A stretch of 64,000 nt of DNA from Nocardia flavorosea (GTDB lineage: Bacteria; Actinomycetota; Actinomycetes; Mycobacteriales; Mycobacteriaceae). The notes under the pieces were generated by a model that did not search any database, was not told the DNA's origin, and was given only the letters and a program-made list of their open reading frames with translations. The stretch lies in assembly GCF_015477805.1 (NCBI RefSeq), contig NZ_JADLQL010000003.1, forward strand, positions 620,001-684,000, read 5' to 3'. Shown here in pieces: positions 18,751-28,221 of the stretch (within the stretch, counting starts at the first letter, position 1; the number at the start of each line of letters is the position of its first letter). The translations under genes and the position numbers were made by a program.

Positions 18751-19341
18751 ATGTCCGTTTCCCCGTTGCGTCTCGCGGTGATCATCGGAAGTGTCCGGGA
18801 TGGCCGGTTCGGCACCGTCGTGGCCGCGTGGTTCGCCGCGCAGGCCGCCGCGCACGGGCGGTTCGAGATCGATGTGATCGATCTGGCCGAGGCCGATATC
18901 CCGCTGGTGCTGCCCGCGGTATCGCCCGCACTGGAACCGAATCCCGAACGTCCCGCCGGAATGCACGACCTCACCGAACGGCTGTCGGCCGCCGACGCGT
19001 TCGTCATCGTGACCCCCGATTACAACCACAGCTACCCGGCGTCGCTCAAAGCCGCGATCGACTGGCATTTCACCCAGTGGCAGCGCAAACCGGTCGCCTT
19101 CGTCGGATACAGCGGCGCCACCGGTGGGCTCACCGCGATCGAACACCTGCGGCAGGTGTTCAGTGAACTGGATGCGCACACCGTCCGCGAATACGTATCG
19201 TTCCCGCGCTACTACCTGCTGTTCGGCGAGGACGGGCAGTTGCTCGCGCCCGCCGAACCGGAAGCGGCGGCCCAGCTCATGCTGGACCGGGTGCACTGGT
19301 GGGCGGAGGCGTTGGTCACGGCGCGGGCGGTCACGGTGTGA
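18751..19341 (+). CDS. NADPH-dependent FMN reductase family protein
   Basis: Flavodoxin-fold oxidoreductase of 196 residues. IIGSVRDGRFG near the N-terminus is the FMN phosphate loop, and TPDYNHSYPASLKAAIDW is the family hallmark. It probably reduces FMN, quinones or related acceptors with NAD(P)H. ATG at 18751 is chosen for the GGAG site upstream; the frame runs on to 18688 without good coding signal. Likely controlled by the divergent XRE regulator. Confidence 0.88.
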   Translation: MSVSPLRLAVIIGSVRDGRFGTVVAAWFAAQAAAHGRFEIDVIDLAEADIPLVLPAVSPALEPNPERPAGMHDLTERLSAADAFVIVTPDYNHSYPASLKAAIDWHFTQWQRKPVAFVGYSGATGGLTAIEHLRQVFSELDAHTVREYVSFPRYYLLFGEDGQLLAPAEPEAAAQLMLDRVHWWAEALVTARAVTV

Positions 19342-19496
19342 TATCGGGTCGGAAACCCGCGCGGTTTGCCGCGCAGTAAGCGCTACCAGGTGGTAGGCCG
19401 CGGTCGGTGCGGGCGTGTCATCGGCGATAGGCGGACCCGGGGCAAGCTCGGTACGGCGCCGTGGCCGTGCGGCGCCGACTCGCTAGGGTTTCCGTT

Positions 19497-20282
19497 GTGG
19501 CTGCTCACTCCTCTGACCTCGAACTCGCGTTACGCCTGGCCGACGAGGCGGACACCATCACCCGTGAACGGTTCGGCGCGCTGGACCTGAAGGTCGACGC
19601 GAAACCCGATCTCACCCCCGTCTCCGACGCCGATCTGGCCGTGGAGGAGGCGATCCGCCGAATGCTGCGGCACGGCCGCCCCGAGGATTCGGTGCTGGGG
19701 GAGGAGTTCGGCGGTAGCCCCGAGTTCACCGGCCGGCAATGGGTGGTCGATCCGATCGACGGCACCAAGAACTTCGTCCGGGGAGTTCCGGTGTGGGCCA
19801 CGCTGATCGCCCTGCTCGAGGACGGGGTGCCGGTGGTGGGTGTGGTGAGTGCGCCCGCGCTCGCGCGGCGCTGGTGGGCCGCCGCGGGGCAGGGCGCGTG
19901 GTCGGTATTCCATCCCGGCGCGCCTCGGCCGATCACCGTCTCCGCCGTCGGCGAACTGGATTCGGCCAGTCTCGCGTTCTCCAGCCTGTCCGGTTGGCGG
20001 GAACGCGGTGTGCGCGAGCAGTTCATCGACCTCACCGACGAGGTCTGGCGGGTGCGCGGCTACGGTGATTTCCTCAACTATTGCCTGGTCGCGGAGGGGG
20101 CCGTGGATATCGCCACCGAGCCGGAGGTTTCGCTGTGGGATCTGGCCGCGCTGGACATCCTGGTCCGTGAGGCCGGTGGCACCTTCACTTCGCTGGACGG
20201 CCGGCCCGGCCCCCACGGTGGCGACGCGGTGGCGACCAACGGGCGCCTGCATCAGCCGGTTCTGGACCGGTTCGCCCGGTAG
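19497..20282 (+). CDS. hisN: Histidinol-phosphatase, inositol-monophosphatase family
   Basis: Removes phosphate from histidinol phosphate in histidine synthesis. 261 residues from GTG at 19497. Metal-site motifs are EEF in LGEEFGG, DPIDGTKNF and WDLAALDI. The close match to what I recall of M. tuberculosis Rv3137, including TGRQWVVDPIDGTKNFVRG and the C-terminal GGDAVATNG, supports HisN rather than a general inositol monophosphatase. An upstream ATG at 19461 is in frame but less likely. Confidence 0.9.
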   Translation: MAAHSSDLELALRLADEADTITRERFGALDLKVDAKPDLTPVSDADLAVEEAIRRMLRHGRPEDSVLGEEFGGSPEFTGRQWVVDPIDGTKNFVRGVPVWATLIALLEDGVPVVGVVSAPALARRWWAAAGQGAWSVFHPGAPRPITVSAVGELDSASLAFSSLSGWRERGVREQFIDLTDEVWRVRGYGDFLNYCLVAEGAVDIATEPEVSLWDLAALDILVREAGGTFTSLDGRPGPHGGDAVATNGRLHQPVLDRFAR

Positions 20283-20339
20283 CGCCCGGGGAGCCGAGCC
20301 GGTGCATCGCCTTCCGGGCGGTCGTACCGGGTGAGATGC

Positions 20340-20363
20340 GGCCCGCCCCTGCCGGGACGGGCC
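20340..20363. terminator. Hairpin between convergent hisN and DinB-fold gene
   Basis: GGCCCG arms form a 10-bp stem (one G-U on the minus strand) around a four-base loop. No T-tract follows, so it is a GC-hairpin type terminator at best. Confidence 0.5.
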
Positions 20364-20374
20364 GGACCGGAATA

Positions 20375-20920
20375 TCAGCCCATTGATTTCGCCCCGTCGA
20401 TGGCTTCGCGAATGATATCGGCGTGACCGGCGTGCTGGGCGGTCTCGCCGATGATGTGCATCAGCACCCGGCGTGCCGACCATTCGCCTTCCTGGAACCA
20501 CGGCGCCTTGGGCAGCGGCCAGGCAGCGTTCAGATCGGGCAGCGTCGCGATCATTTCGTCGGTACGGGCCGCGACCGCGGCATACGCCTCGAGTATCCCG
20601 GCCAGGGTTTCCCCGGGCAGCAGCCGGAATTCGTCGTCGCGTTCGGCGTAATCCTCCGCGGTCAGCTCGTCGAAGTTCTTCATGGCCGAGGTGCCGTCGA
20701 CGATGAACTCCACCCACCCGCGTTCGACCGCGGTGACGTGCTTGATCAGGCCGGCGAGGCACAGTTCGCTCGGGGCGGGCTGCGATGCGACCTGCTCGTC
20801 GGTGAGATCGCGGGTGGTGAAGCGCAGGAAGTGGCGGGCGCTGTGCAGTTCGGCCAGGATGTCGGCGCGCTCGGGGGAGAGGGTCTCGTTGGTCTTGTCG
20901 ATGGTGGAGGTCGCGGCCAT
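20375..20920 (-). CDS. DinB-fold protein (DUF664-like)
   Basis: 181 residues of the DinB/YfiT four-helix superfamily, often metal-dependent thiol transferases or of unknown role. The final helix has HAGHADIIREAIDG, giving two metal-ligand histidines; a third may be in LIKHVTAVERGW. ATG at 20920 follows GGAAGG. Convergent with hisN. The substrate cannot be assigned; mycothiol-dependent reactions are possible for this fold in actinobacteria. Confidence 0.8.
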   Translation of the reverse strand: MAATSTIDKTNETLSPERADILAELHSARHFLRFTTRDLTDEQVASQPAPSELCLAGLIKHVTAVERGWVEFIVDGTSAMKNFDELTAEDYAERDDEFRLLPGETLAGILEAYAAVAARTDEMIATLPDLNAAWPLPKAPWFQEGEWSARRVLMHIIGETAQHAGHADIIREAIDGAKSMG

Positions 20921-21263
20921 GATCTTCGCCTTCCGTCGGTGTGGGCGCAGTGGTTGATTCCGTGTTCGAGAACCACGTTATGGCGTATAGCGGCCATTTT
21001 TTGACCTCAATTACGGCGGCACCGATATTTTCCGGATTTTCCGGTTACCAGCGGGTGGCCTCGACGGGAGCCGGATCGACCTCAGGAGGTGGCCGCAGTC
21101 GCCGCAGGGTGTCGTCCACGGTTTATCCCGCTGCGGCCGGATGGCGGGCCACGTAGTTTCCGGGTGCCGCCGGGTTGTCCACATGGGGATGAACCCGGCG
21201 ATCCGGCCCGTCCGGCCGTTCTTCGCGCGGTGCGGAGCTCGCCGTCGCTCGTAGGATGGCCGC
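20921..21263. other. Divergent intergenic region upstream of recQ, 343 bp
   Basis: Holds the promoters of the DinB-fold gene and recQ, including an AT-richer stretch at about 20965-21045. One weak coding candidate is given separately (21011-21184). Confidence 0.4.
21011..21184 (-). CDS. Possible 57-residue protein with a CxxC pair
   Basis: ATG at 21184 to TAA at 21011. About four fifths of third codon positions are G or C, as in true genes here, and the peptide contains WTTPCGDCGHLL, a zinc-knuckle-like CxxC. It lacks a ribosome-binding site and I know no homologue, so it may be a chance frame. Confidence 0.25.
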   Translation of the reverse strand: MWTTRRHPETTWPAIRPQRDKPWTTPCGDCGHLLRSIRLPSRPPAGNRKIRKISVPP

Positions 21264-23126
21264 GTGGATACCGCCGAAGACACCGCTGTGGCACCTCTCG
21301 CTCACCCCGACGACGCCGCCCACGAGGTATTACGCCGGGTCTTCGGGTACGACAGCTTCCGTGGTGAACAGCACGCCATCGTCGAGCAGGTGATCGGCGG
21401 GGGCGACGCCCTGGTGCTCATGCCCACCGGCGGTGGCAAATCGCTGTGTTACCAGATTCCCGCGCTGGTCCGAGACGGCGTCGGGGTGGTGATCTCGCCA
21501 CTCATCGCACTCATGCAGGACCAGGTGGATGCGCTGAGCGCGCTCGGCGTGCGCGCCGGGTTCCTCAACTCCACGCAGTTCCCGGACGAACGCCGGGCCG
21601 TCGAGGCGCAGTTCGCGGCCGGGGAACTCGATCTGCTGTATCTCGCGCCGGAACGGCTGCGGATGGAATCCACGGTCGCACTGCTGCGCCGCGGCCGGAT
21701 CGCGCTGTTCGCGATCGACGAGGCGCACTGTGTTTCGCAGTGGGGTCACGATTTCCGGCCCGACTACCTGGCACTGTCGGTATTGCACGAGCACTGGCCG
21801 GATGTCCCGCGGATCGCGTTGACGGCCACCGCCACCGAGAAGACGCGGGACGAGATCATCACCCGGCTCGACCTCGGCGGCTCGCGCCGGTTCGTCGCCA
21901 GTTTCGACCGGCCCAATATCCAATACCGGATCGAGCCGAAGAACCGGCCCGACCGGCAGCTGCTCGATTTCCTGCGCACCGAGCACCCCGGTGACGCCGG
22001 AATCGTCTACTGCCTGTCGCGGAACTCGGTGGAGAAGACCGCGGCCTTCCTCACCGAGAACGGGATCCGCGCGCTGCCCTACCATGCGGGCCTCGATCAT
22101 CGGACCCGCGCCGAGAACCAGGCCCGCTTCCTGCGCGAGGACGGGCTCGTCATCGTCGCGACCATTGCCTTCGGTATGGGGATCGATAAGCCGGATGTCC
22201 GTTTCGTCGCCCATCTGGATCTGCCCAAATCCGTGGAGGGCTACTACCAGGAGACCGGCCGCGCCGGCCGTGACGGCCTGCCATCGACGGCCTGGATGGT
22301 GTACGGGCTACAGGATGTGGTGCAGCAGCGGCGGTTGATCGATTCCTCGGACGGGGACGCGGCGCACCGCAGACAGTTGCAGTTACATCTCGACGCGATG
22401 CTGGCACTCTGCGAGACGGTCGACTGCCGCCGCACGCGGTTGCTCGCCTATTTCGGGCAGCGCGCGCAGTCGTGCGGCAATTGCGATACCTGCCTGCGCC
22501 CGCCCGAATCGTGGGACGGTACCGTCGCCGCGCAGAAGCTGCTGTCGGCCGTGCTGCGCCTGAAACGCGAACGCGGACAGAGCTTCGGCGCGGGTCACCT
22601 CATCGATATCCTGCTCGGCAAGAAGAACCAGAAGATCCAGCAGTACGACCACCACGAGCTGAGCGTGTTCGGTGTCGGCACCGATCTGCGTGATACCGAA
22701 TGGCGTGGAGTCGTCCGGCAGCTCCTCGCGCAGGGATTGCTCGCGGTGCACGGTGACTACGGTGTCCTCACCTTGACCGAGGCCAGTGAAAGTGTCCTCT
22801 TCGACGGTCGGACGGTGCGCTTGCGCCGGGAACCCGAACGCCCGACACCCGCGCGCGCGGCACGCAGTGCCAAATCCGCGAAATCGGCTCCGGTCGAACT
22901 CACCGATGCCGATACCTCCCTGTTCGAGCGGCTGCGCCAGTGGCGCGCCGATACCGCCAAGGAGCAGGGGGTCCCGGCCTATGTGGTGTTCCACGATGCG
23001 ACCCTGCGCGAGATCGCAGCCCGCAAACCGGGCGATCTCCCGGCGCTCGGGGAAGTGAGTGGTGTCGGCGAGAGCAAGCTCGCCCGCTACGGCGAGCAGG
23101 TGCTGGAGGTGGTCGCCGCGGAATGA
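21264..23126 (+). CDS. recQ: ATP-dependent DNA helicase RecQ
   Basis: 3'-5' DNA helicase acting in recombination and fork repair. 620 residues, full domain set: Walker A PTGGGKS at 54-60, DEAH box in FAIDEAHCVSQWGHDF with the aromatic-rich loop, helicase C-terminal motif YYQETGRAGRDG, four zinc-binding cysteines (C-x16-CGNCDTC type, around 397-420), an RQC winged-helix region and a C-terminal HRDC domain. GTG start at 21264. Many actinobacteria lack recQ in this full form, so the complete zinc and HRDC modules are worth noting. Confidence 0.95.
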   Translation: MDTAEDTAVAPLAHPDDAAHEVLRRVFGYDSFRGEQHAIVEQVIGGGDALVLMPTGGGKSLCYQIPALVRDGVGVVISPLIALMQDQVDALSALGVRAGFLNSTQFPDERRAVEAQFAAGELDLLYLAPERLRMESTVALLRRGRIALFAIDEAHCVSQWGHDFRPDYLALSVLHEHWPDVPRIALTATATEKTRDEIITRLDLGGSRRFVASFDRPNIQYRIEPKNRPDRQLLDFLRTEHPGDAGIVYCLSRNSVEKTAAFLTENGIRALPYHAGLDHRTRAENQARFLREDGLVIVATIAFGMGIDKPDVRFVAHLDLPKSVEGYYQETGRAGRDGLPSTAWMVYGLQDVVQQRRLIDSSDGDAAHRRQLQLHLDAMLALCETVDCRRTRLLAYFGQRAQSCGNCDTCLRPPESWDGTVAAQKLLSAVLRLKRERGQSFGAGHLIDILLGKKNQKIQQYDHHELSVFGVGTDLRDTEWRGVVRQLLAQGLLAVHGDYGVLTLTEASESVLFDGRTVRLRREPERPTPARAARSAKSAKSAPVELTDADTSLFERLRQWRADTAKEQGVPAYVVFHDATLREIAARKPGDLPALGEVSGVGESKLARYGEQVLEVVAAE

Positions 23127-23244
23127 TCGTGCCGTGAAAATGTTGCGAGTGCCGCGAAAGATGCTCTCGGCGATGAGGTTTCATCCGCGCGCTTCTCCCC
23201 GCCAGTGACGATAGGGGTCTGAACAAACCGCCTAGCCTGGCACT

Positions 23245-24000
23245 ATGTCCAGCAAGCGCACACCGTGGTCGGGCTCACGCCACGGTGTCGACTTGCCCGT
23301 AGCCCGGTTCGGCCTCCTGAACTCGCGAATCACCGACGTGGCGGGCCGGGACTCGGACGGCGGTCAGGAGTGGGGACTCGAAACCACCGAACCCGGCCCG
23401 CCCGGTCCGGATCGCTCCGGCGCCGGAATCCCCGTCGGCAAACGGCCTCGCGGCGACGGGAGCGTGGCATCGTCGCGGACCGGGGATCCGGAGACTGCCG
23501 GCCATCCGTACCGGGACGGCGGCGCGAGGCCGGCGTATTGGGGTGGTCATGCCCTGCTGGGGCTGGTGCTCGGGATCGCGGTACTGCTGGCTGCCGGTGG
23601 TTTCTGCCTCGGTCGCGTCACCGACCCGAATACGGCCGGGAGGCCGGCGGTCACCACCTTCGTCGCGGCGACTCCGCAGGCCGAAGCCACCGGGCCGGAG
23701 CCCGCCGCGTCCGCCCCACCCGAGCCGGCCCGGCCCGCATCGCCGGAGGTCGGGTCCGGATTCGTCTTCGGCAAGGTCCGGGCCAACGATGGCGGGGTTC
23801 TCACCGTGCGCAGCGAGATCACCCGTGCGGAGGTGATCGTGTACTCCGATAGTTCGACCAAGCTCTACGTGCTGATCGCGAGCGATCCCGCCGGTATCGA
23901 TATCGGCGCGCCTGTGTGGATATGGGGTCGCAAACACGCGGACGGGTCGCTCACCGCCCGCACCATCGCGGGTATCTCTATGCACGGCAGTACCAACTAG
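23245..24000 (+). CDS. Single-pass membrane protein with DUF5666-like extracellular domain
   Basis: 251 residues: a charged, disordered cytoplasmic part to about 97, one membrane helix at about 100-122, a Pro/Ala-rich extracellular linker, and a small beta domain from about 170. The domain pattern (FGKVRANDGGVLTVRS, then IWGRKHADGSLTARTI) resembles DUF5666, a five-strand OB-like fold. Function is unknown; cell-envelope location is clear. It stands between recQ and a WYL regulator. Confidence 0.7.
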   Translation: MSSKRTPWSGSRHGVDLPVARFGLLNSRITDVAGRDSDGGQEWGLETTEPGPPGPDRSGAGIPVGKRPRGDGSVASSRTGDPETAGHPYRDGGARPAYWGGHALLGLVLGIAVLLAAGGFCLGRVTDPNTAGRPAVTTFVAATPQAEATGPEPAASAPPEPARPASPEVGSGFVFGKVRANDGGVLTVRSEITRAEVIVYSDSSTKLYVLIASDPAGIDIGAPVWIWGRKHADGSLTARTIAGISMHGSTN

Positions 24001-24049
24001 TCACCTCCAGCGGTCAGAAACCGGCCGCAATTCGAGCACAATCGAAGTC

Positions 24050-25039
24050 ATGGCGAATACGAGCACGCGGACCCTGCGCTTGCTGTCGTTGCTGCAGACC
24101 CACAAGTACTGGCCGGGTACCGAGCTCGCCGAACGTCTCGGGATCTCCCCGCGGACCCTGCGGCGTGATATCGACCGCCTGCGCGACCTCGGCTACCCGG
24201 TCGAAGCGCAACGCGGGGTCGACGGCGGCTACCAGTTGGCGGCCGGCGCGGCGCTGCCGCCGCTGATGGTCGACGACGACGAGGCGGTCGCGCTGGTCAT
24301 CGGACTGCAGGTCGCGATGCAGGGCATGGTCGAAGGAGTCGCCGAATCCTCGGTGCGGGCGCTGGCCAAGGTGGTGCAGGTGATGCCACCGCGGCTGCGC
24401 CGCCGGGTGGAGGCGATCCGGGCGATGACCGTTCCGGCCGATTGGGGTGGCCGCAACGACCCGGGGCCCGATCCGGCCGTGCTCACCACCGTCGCGCTGG
24501 CCTGCCGGGACAGCGAACGCCTGCGCTTCACCTACACCGCGGCCGGCGGCCGGTGTAGCGAGCGCCATATCGAACCGCACCGCCTGGTCTCCCTGGGGCG
24601 TCGCTGGTACCTGGTGGCCTTCGATCTCACCCGGCACGATTGGCGCAGCTTCCGGATCGACCGGCTCACCGCACCGGTGGGCGACGGCTCCCGTTTCCGG
24701 CCGCGTGAGCTGCCTACCGCCGATGCCGCGGAGTTCGTCCGGGAAGGGGTGGACCGGATTTCCCGTCCGTACCGCATCGAAGTCCTGGTCGAGGCACCGG
24801 CCGAAGCGGTCCGGGAACGGATCGGGCGCTGGGGTTCGGTTCAGGCCGTCGATGCCGGGCGCTGCCGGGTTTCGATGACCACCGATTCGCTGGACTGGCC
24901 CACCATGGCGCTGGGGTCGCTCGAGGCCGAGTTCGAGGTAATCGAGCCGCCGGAGCTGATTACCCAGATCCGCGAGTGGGGTGAGCGGTTCAGCCGTGCG
25001 AACGCCGGCCCGGGTGAGCGCCCGCCGGTGGTTTCCTGA
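24050..25039 (+). CDS. HTH/WYL-domain transcriptional regulator (YafY type)
   Basis: 329 residues. N-terminal winged helix with LAERLGISPRTLRRDIDRLR (about 26-45), then a WYL domain containing RHIEPHRLVSLGRRWYLVAF, and a C-terminal WCX extension. WYL domains bind nucleic acids or nucleotide ligands, and these regulators often respond to DNA damage or stress. The target is unknown; no defence genes adjoin it. Confidence 0.88.
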   Translation: MANTSTRTLRLLSLLQTHKYWPGTELAERLGISPRTLRRDIDRLRDLGYPVEAQRGVDGGYQLAAGAALPPLMVDDDEAVALVIGLQVAMQGMVEGVAESSVRALAKVVQVMPPRLRRRVEAIRAMTVPADWGGRNDPGPDPAVLTTVALACRDSERLRFTYTAAGGRCSERHIEPHRLVSLGRRWYLVAFDLTRHDWRSFRIDRLTAPVGDGSRFRPRELPTADAAEFVREGVDRISRPYRIEVLVEAPAEAVRERIGRWGSVQAVDAGRCRVSMTTDSLDWPTMALGSLEAEFEVIEPPELITQIREWGERFSRANAGPGERPPVVS

Positions 25040-25108
25040 GCGGCGGAAGCCCCGCTCTCCTGACAGCGCGGACGGACCGGGCCCGTCCGTGACCGGCAGT
25101 CGCCGGAC

Positions 25109-26068
25109 CTACCCGAGTGTTTCGCCGGTGATTCCGGTACCTGCGGTGGTGAATTCGCCCTGCGTCACCGCGTCGACCAGTTCGGTGGTCGCGGTCGCGA
25201 GCAGGCCGGGATGCGAGAACGGCATCCAGTGCCCGGCCGGGACATCGCGGCGCCACAGTCGCGAAACCCACCGCGCCGAATCGTCGTATCCGGCCGGCCG
25301 GACCGCGATATCGCGCCCGGCGACGATCAATTGGACGGGGACATCGGTGGTCCGCTCTCGCGGCCGCATCAGATGCGTGATGATATTGGCCCGGTAGATG
25401 AGCAGGCCGTTCACCATGTCCTGTTTCAGGGTGGGGCCGAAGAAAATCGTCGACGGCGCGGTGTTGTTCATGAGCTGGATGAACCGCCGCCAGCGCTGTT
25501 CGGTGGCGAGCACACCGAACGCCAGCCGCGGCAGACCCGGAGTCATGAAGAACCCGGTATAAGCCGAGGACAGTAGTTGTGTGAACGGCTGCCAGATATT
25601 GCGCGGGCCGGGCCGGCTCAGCCGGGCCCGCACCCAGGCGGCCAGATGGTCGAGGTTCGGGCCGGATACCGAGGTGAACGAGGCGATCCGGGCGCTCGCC
25701 CCCGGTTCGCAGACCGCTTCCCAGACCTGTACCGAACCCCAGTCGTGGGCGAGCACGTGCACCGGCCGCTGCGGGCTCACCGCATCGGCGACCGCGAAGA
25801 AATCGGCGGCCAGTTCGGCGAGCCGGAAATCGGCGACCCGTGCGGTCCGGGTGGAGGCGCCGTGCCCGCGCGTATCGTAGGCGACCACGTGGAAACGCCG
25901 GGCCAGCAGCGGGATCACGCCGTTCCACAGGTGGTGGGTATCGGGCCAGCCGTGCACCAGGACGACGGTTTCGGCGTCCGGATCGCCGTATTCGTAGACG
26001 GCGAGGTCGAAACCACGGTGGTGCACGGTTCGTTCGGTCGCCGGGTAGTCGGATATCGATACCGTCAC
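25109..26068 (-). CDS. Alpha/beta hydrolase, epoxide-hydrolase type
   Basis: 319 residues from GTG at 26068, which follows AGGAGAGC. The oxyanion motif is HGWPD (39-43), and the nucleophile motif AHDWGS carries Asp109 instead of serine, as in epoxide hydrolases and haloalkane dehalogenases. The later acidic residue is in VAGRDIAV and the histidine in AGHWMPF. It is the last gene of a leftward operon after a ferredoxin reductase and a PF10118 protein; a role in processing an oxygenated hydrophobic product fits that setting (inference). Confidence 0.85.
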   Translation of the reverse strand: MTVSISDYPATERTVHHRGFDLAVYEYGDPDAETVVLVHGWPDTHHLWNGVIPLLARRFHVVAYDTRGHGASTRTARVADFRLAELAADFFAVADAVSPQRPVHVLAHDWGSVQVWEAVCEPGASARIASFTSVSGPNLDHLAAWVRARLSRPGPRNIWQPFTQLLSSAYTGFFMTPGLPRLAFGVLATEQRWRRFIQLMNNTAPSTIFFGPTLKQDMVNGLLIYRANIITHLMRPRERTTDVPVQLIVAGRDIAVRPAGYDDSARWVSRLWRRDVPAGHWMPFSHPGLLATATTELVDAVTQGEFTTAGTGITGETLG

Positions 26069-26097
26069 GTTGCTCTCCTGGTGCTGTCGGCGGGGGA

Positions 26098-27195
26098 CTA
26101 GAGGTCGAGGACGAGACGTCCACCGGCGCAGCGTGATACACACACCAGCAGGTCGCCCTGGTCGCGTTCGGCGGGGGTGAGGACGTGGTCGCGGTGGTCG
26201 GGAACGCCGGCCGCGACCCGGACCCGGCAGGTCCGGCAGAAGCCCTGGCGGCACGAATACGGCTGGTCGGGCCGGTGTTCGAGGAGAACGTCGAGTGCGC
26301 AACGGTCGGCCGGCACGTCGATCACCTCGCCGCCGGCACCCAACTGGATCTGGAACGGTTGACCGTTCACGATGGGCGGCGCCGAGAAACGCTCCGAATG
26401 CAGTTCTGTACCGGGCATTCTGCGCACGATCTCGGCGAGGGACGCGATCATGGGCGTCGGTCCGCAGCAGTACACCGCGGTTCCGGCGCCGGCTCCGCCG
26501 AGCAGTTCTGCGCCGGTGGGCAGTCCGTGCCGGTCGTCGGTGCGCACGGTTACGCGGTCGCCGAACTCGCGCACCTCGTCCAGGAACGGCAGGGTGTCCA
26601 GGGTGCGCCCGGTGTACACCATCGACCAGGCGACGCCGAGGGTTTCGGCCAGCCGCATCATCGGCAGGATCGGGGTGATGCCGATACCGCCGGCCACGAA
26701 CCGTACTCGCCGGGCGGGGGATCCGTAACCGGGGGCGGCGAAGGGAAAGGCGTTGCGCGGCCCTCGCACCATCAGCGCCGTCCCGACGGACAGTGCATCG
26801 TGCACTTCGCTCGAACCCTCCCCGCCGGGGATACGGCGCACCGCGATCCGGTATTCACAGTTGTCGGCGGGGTCGCCGCTCAATGAATACTGGCGCAGGC
26901 GTCCCGACGGCAGTTCGATATCGAGATGCGCTCCGGGCCGCCACCGCGGCAGGGCACGCCGGTCGGGTGCGGCCAAGCGCAGGCTCACCACGTCTTCGTC
27001 GTGGGCTTCCACCCGGCGTCCGGTCACCACAACGGGGATTCGCCGGTCGTCGATACGCGGTGTCAGGTCGCGCCGGTTGGTCAGGGCCGTCCAGTTCAGC
27101 CGGGCGCCGACGACGGCGTCGAGTACGCGCAGAGTGCGGTCCCGCCGGCGCCGCCCGTACAGGTCCGCGGGCAGCGGTAGCGCGTCCCGGATCAT
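26098..27195 (-). CDS. VanB-type oxidoreductase: FAD/NAD(P)H reductase fused to [2Fe-2S] ferredoxin
   Basis: Electron-transfer protein of 365 residues. After an N-terminal stretch come the FAD motif RQYSLSGD, the nicotinamide-nucleotide fold with GGIGITPIL and CCGPTPMI, and a C-terminal plant-type ferredoxin domain with Cys315, Cys320 and Cys323 (C-x4-C-x2-C) plus Cys352 or Cys356 as fourth ligand. Its ATG at 27195 overlaps the stop of the upstream PF10118 gene (ATGA), so the two are co-translated. It probably feeds electrons to that partner (inference). The longer open frame reaching to 28011 is not real upstream of 27195. Confidence 0.88.
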   Translation of the reverse strand: MIRDALPLPADLYGRRRRDRTLRVLDAVVGARLNWTALTNRRDLTPRIDDRRIPVVVTGRRVEAHDEDVVSLRLAAPDRRALPRWRPGAHLDIELPSGRLRQYSLSGDPADNCEYRIAVRRIPGGEGSSEVHDALSVGTALMVRGPRNAFPFAAPGYGSPARRVRFVAGGIGITPILPMMRLAETLGVAWSMVYTGRTLDTLPFLDEVREFGDRVTVRTDDRHGLPTGAELLGGAGAGTAVYCCGPTPMIASLAEIVRRMPGTELHSERFSAPPIVNGQPFQIQLGAGGEVIDVPADRCALDVLLEHRPDQPYSCRQGFCRTCRVRVAAGVPDHRDHVLTPAERDQGDLLVCVSRCAGGRLVLDL

Positions 27196-28094
27196 GAAGC
27201 CGCCCGGGCCGCGGGTGATTGCGCCAGATACGCGACGGCCTGTGCGGTCGATCCGACCGTCTCCGGACTGTATCCGGGTTCGAGGGTCGACAGCGCGCTC
27301 ACCAGTAGGGCCCGGATCCCGGGGAGCGCGCCGCGCCACATCGACCGCAGAATTTGTTGCAGCAGCCGTGGATATCCGAGGTCGGGCAGGGCCGGGTCGC
27401 GGTGCACCAGGTACTTGGTCCCGCGGATCAGCAGTACCAGGAACGACGGGAAGACCAGCAGCATCACCGCGCCCCGGCGCAGGTATCCGACCCCGAAGTA
27501 CTCGGCGACGTCGTGGGCGACATTGCGGTGCTCGACCTCTTCGGCGCCGTGCCAGCGATACAGATCGAGCATGCGCGGATCCGCGTCGAACTTCTCCAGT
27601 TCGCTGTTGAGCACCCAATCGCCCAGGAAAGCGAAGAAATGTTCCAGTGCGGCGATCACCGCTAGCCGGTCCACCAGCTGCTGCCGGCCGGCCCGCGTGG
27701 CGGTGGACCGCCGGGGACCGATGGTCTTGCGAAAAACGTACTCGGCCTGTTTCAGGTATGGCTGCGGGTCGATGCCGTTCGCGGTGAACAGCCGTTCGTG
27801 CGAACCGGCGTGGGTTTCCGCATGCATCGATTCCTGTCCGATGAAACCGAGCATGTCCTCGCGCAGCTTGGCGTCGTGGACGAAGGGCAGCGCCTCGCCG
27901 AAGGTCGTCAGGAAGCTGCGCTCGCCTTCGGGCAGCAGCAGGTTCAGGGCATTGAGAACATGTGCGGCGATCGGATCGGATTTCATCCAGTGCAGTGGAA
28001 TGCCGGCCCACTCGAAATGGACGTCACGGGCGTTGAGCGCGACCTGCCCCGGGTCGGCCACGCGTTCGGAGGCGTGGTTGCGGAACAGCCTCAT
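27192..28094 (-). CDS. PF10118-family protein (predicted metal-dependent hydrolase)
   Basis: 300 residues from ATG at 28094, which has an excellent GAGGAGG site. The protein is helical with metal-ligand patterns typical of ferritin-like di-iron folds: E88-x2-H91 and H95 in QESMHAETH, E151-H152, and EEVEH at 185-189. The family name says hydrolase, but the carboxylate/histidine pattern and the coupled ferredoxin reductase suggest an oxygenase or oxidase (inference). It is first in the operon with the reductase and the epoxide-hydrolase-like gene. Confidence 0.8.
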   Translation of the reverse strand: MRLFRNHASERVADPGQVALNARDVHFEWAGIPLHWMKSDPIAAHVLNALNLLLPEGERSFLTTFGEALPFVHDAKLREDMLGFIGQESMHAETHAGSHERLFTANGIDPQPYLKQAEYVFRKTIGPRRSTATRAGRQQLVDRLAVIAALEHFFAFLGDWVLNSELEKFDADPRMLDLYRWHGAEEVEHRNVAHDVAEYFGVGYLRRGAVMLLVFPSFLVLLIRGTKYLVHRDPALPDLGYPRLLQQILRSMWRGALPGIRALLVSALSTLEPGYSPETVGSTAQAVAYLAQSPAARAAS

Positions 28095-28221
28095 CGATCC
28101 TCCTCGATCGTCACCGGTACCGGCCACGCGGTCGTGCGGATGCGTGGACGCCGGGCCTTGTGACCATACACATTAGTGGGACGATGAGTAACAGACAATG
28201 CTGGTGAGGTTCCGCGAGGTG

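Noticed and set aside
26098..28011. A single 637-codon frame that appears to fuse two proteins
   Set aside because: Only the part after 27195 has motifs; the upstream part is the wrong frame of the PF10118 gene, and the true junction is an ATGA overlap.
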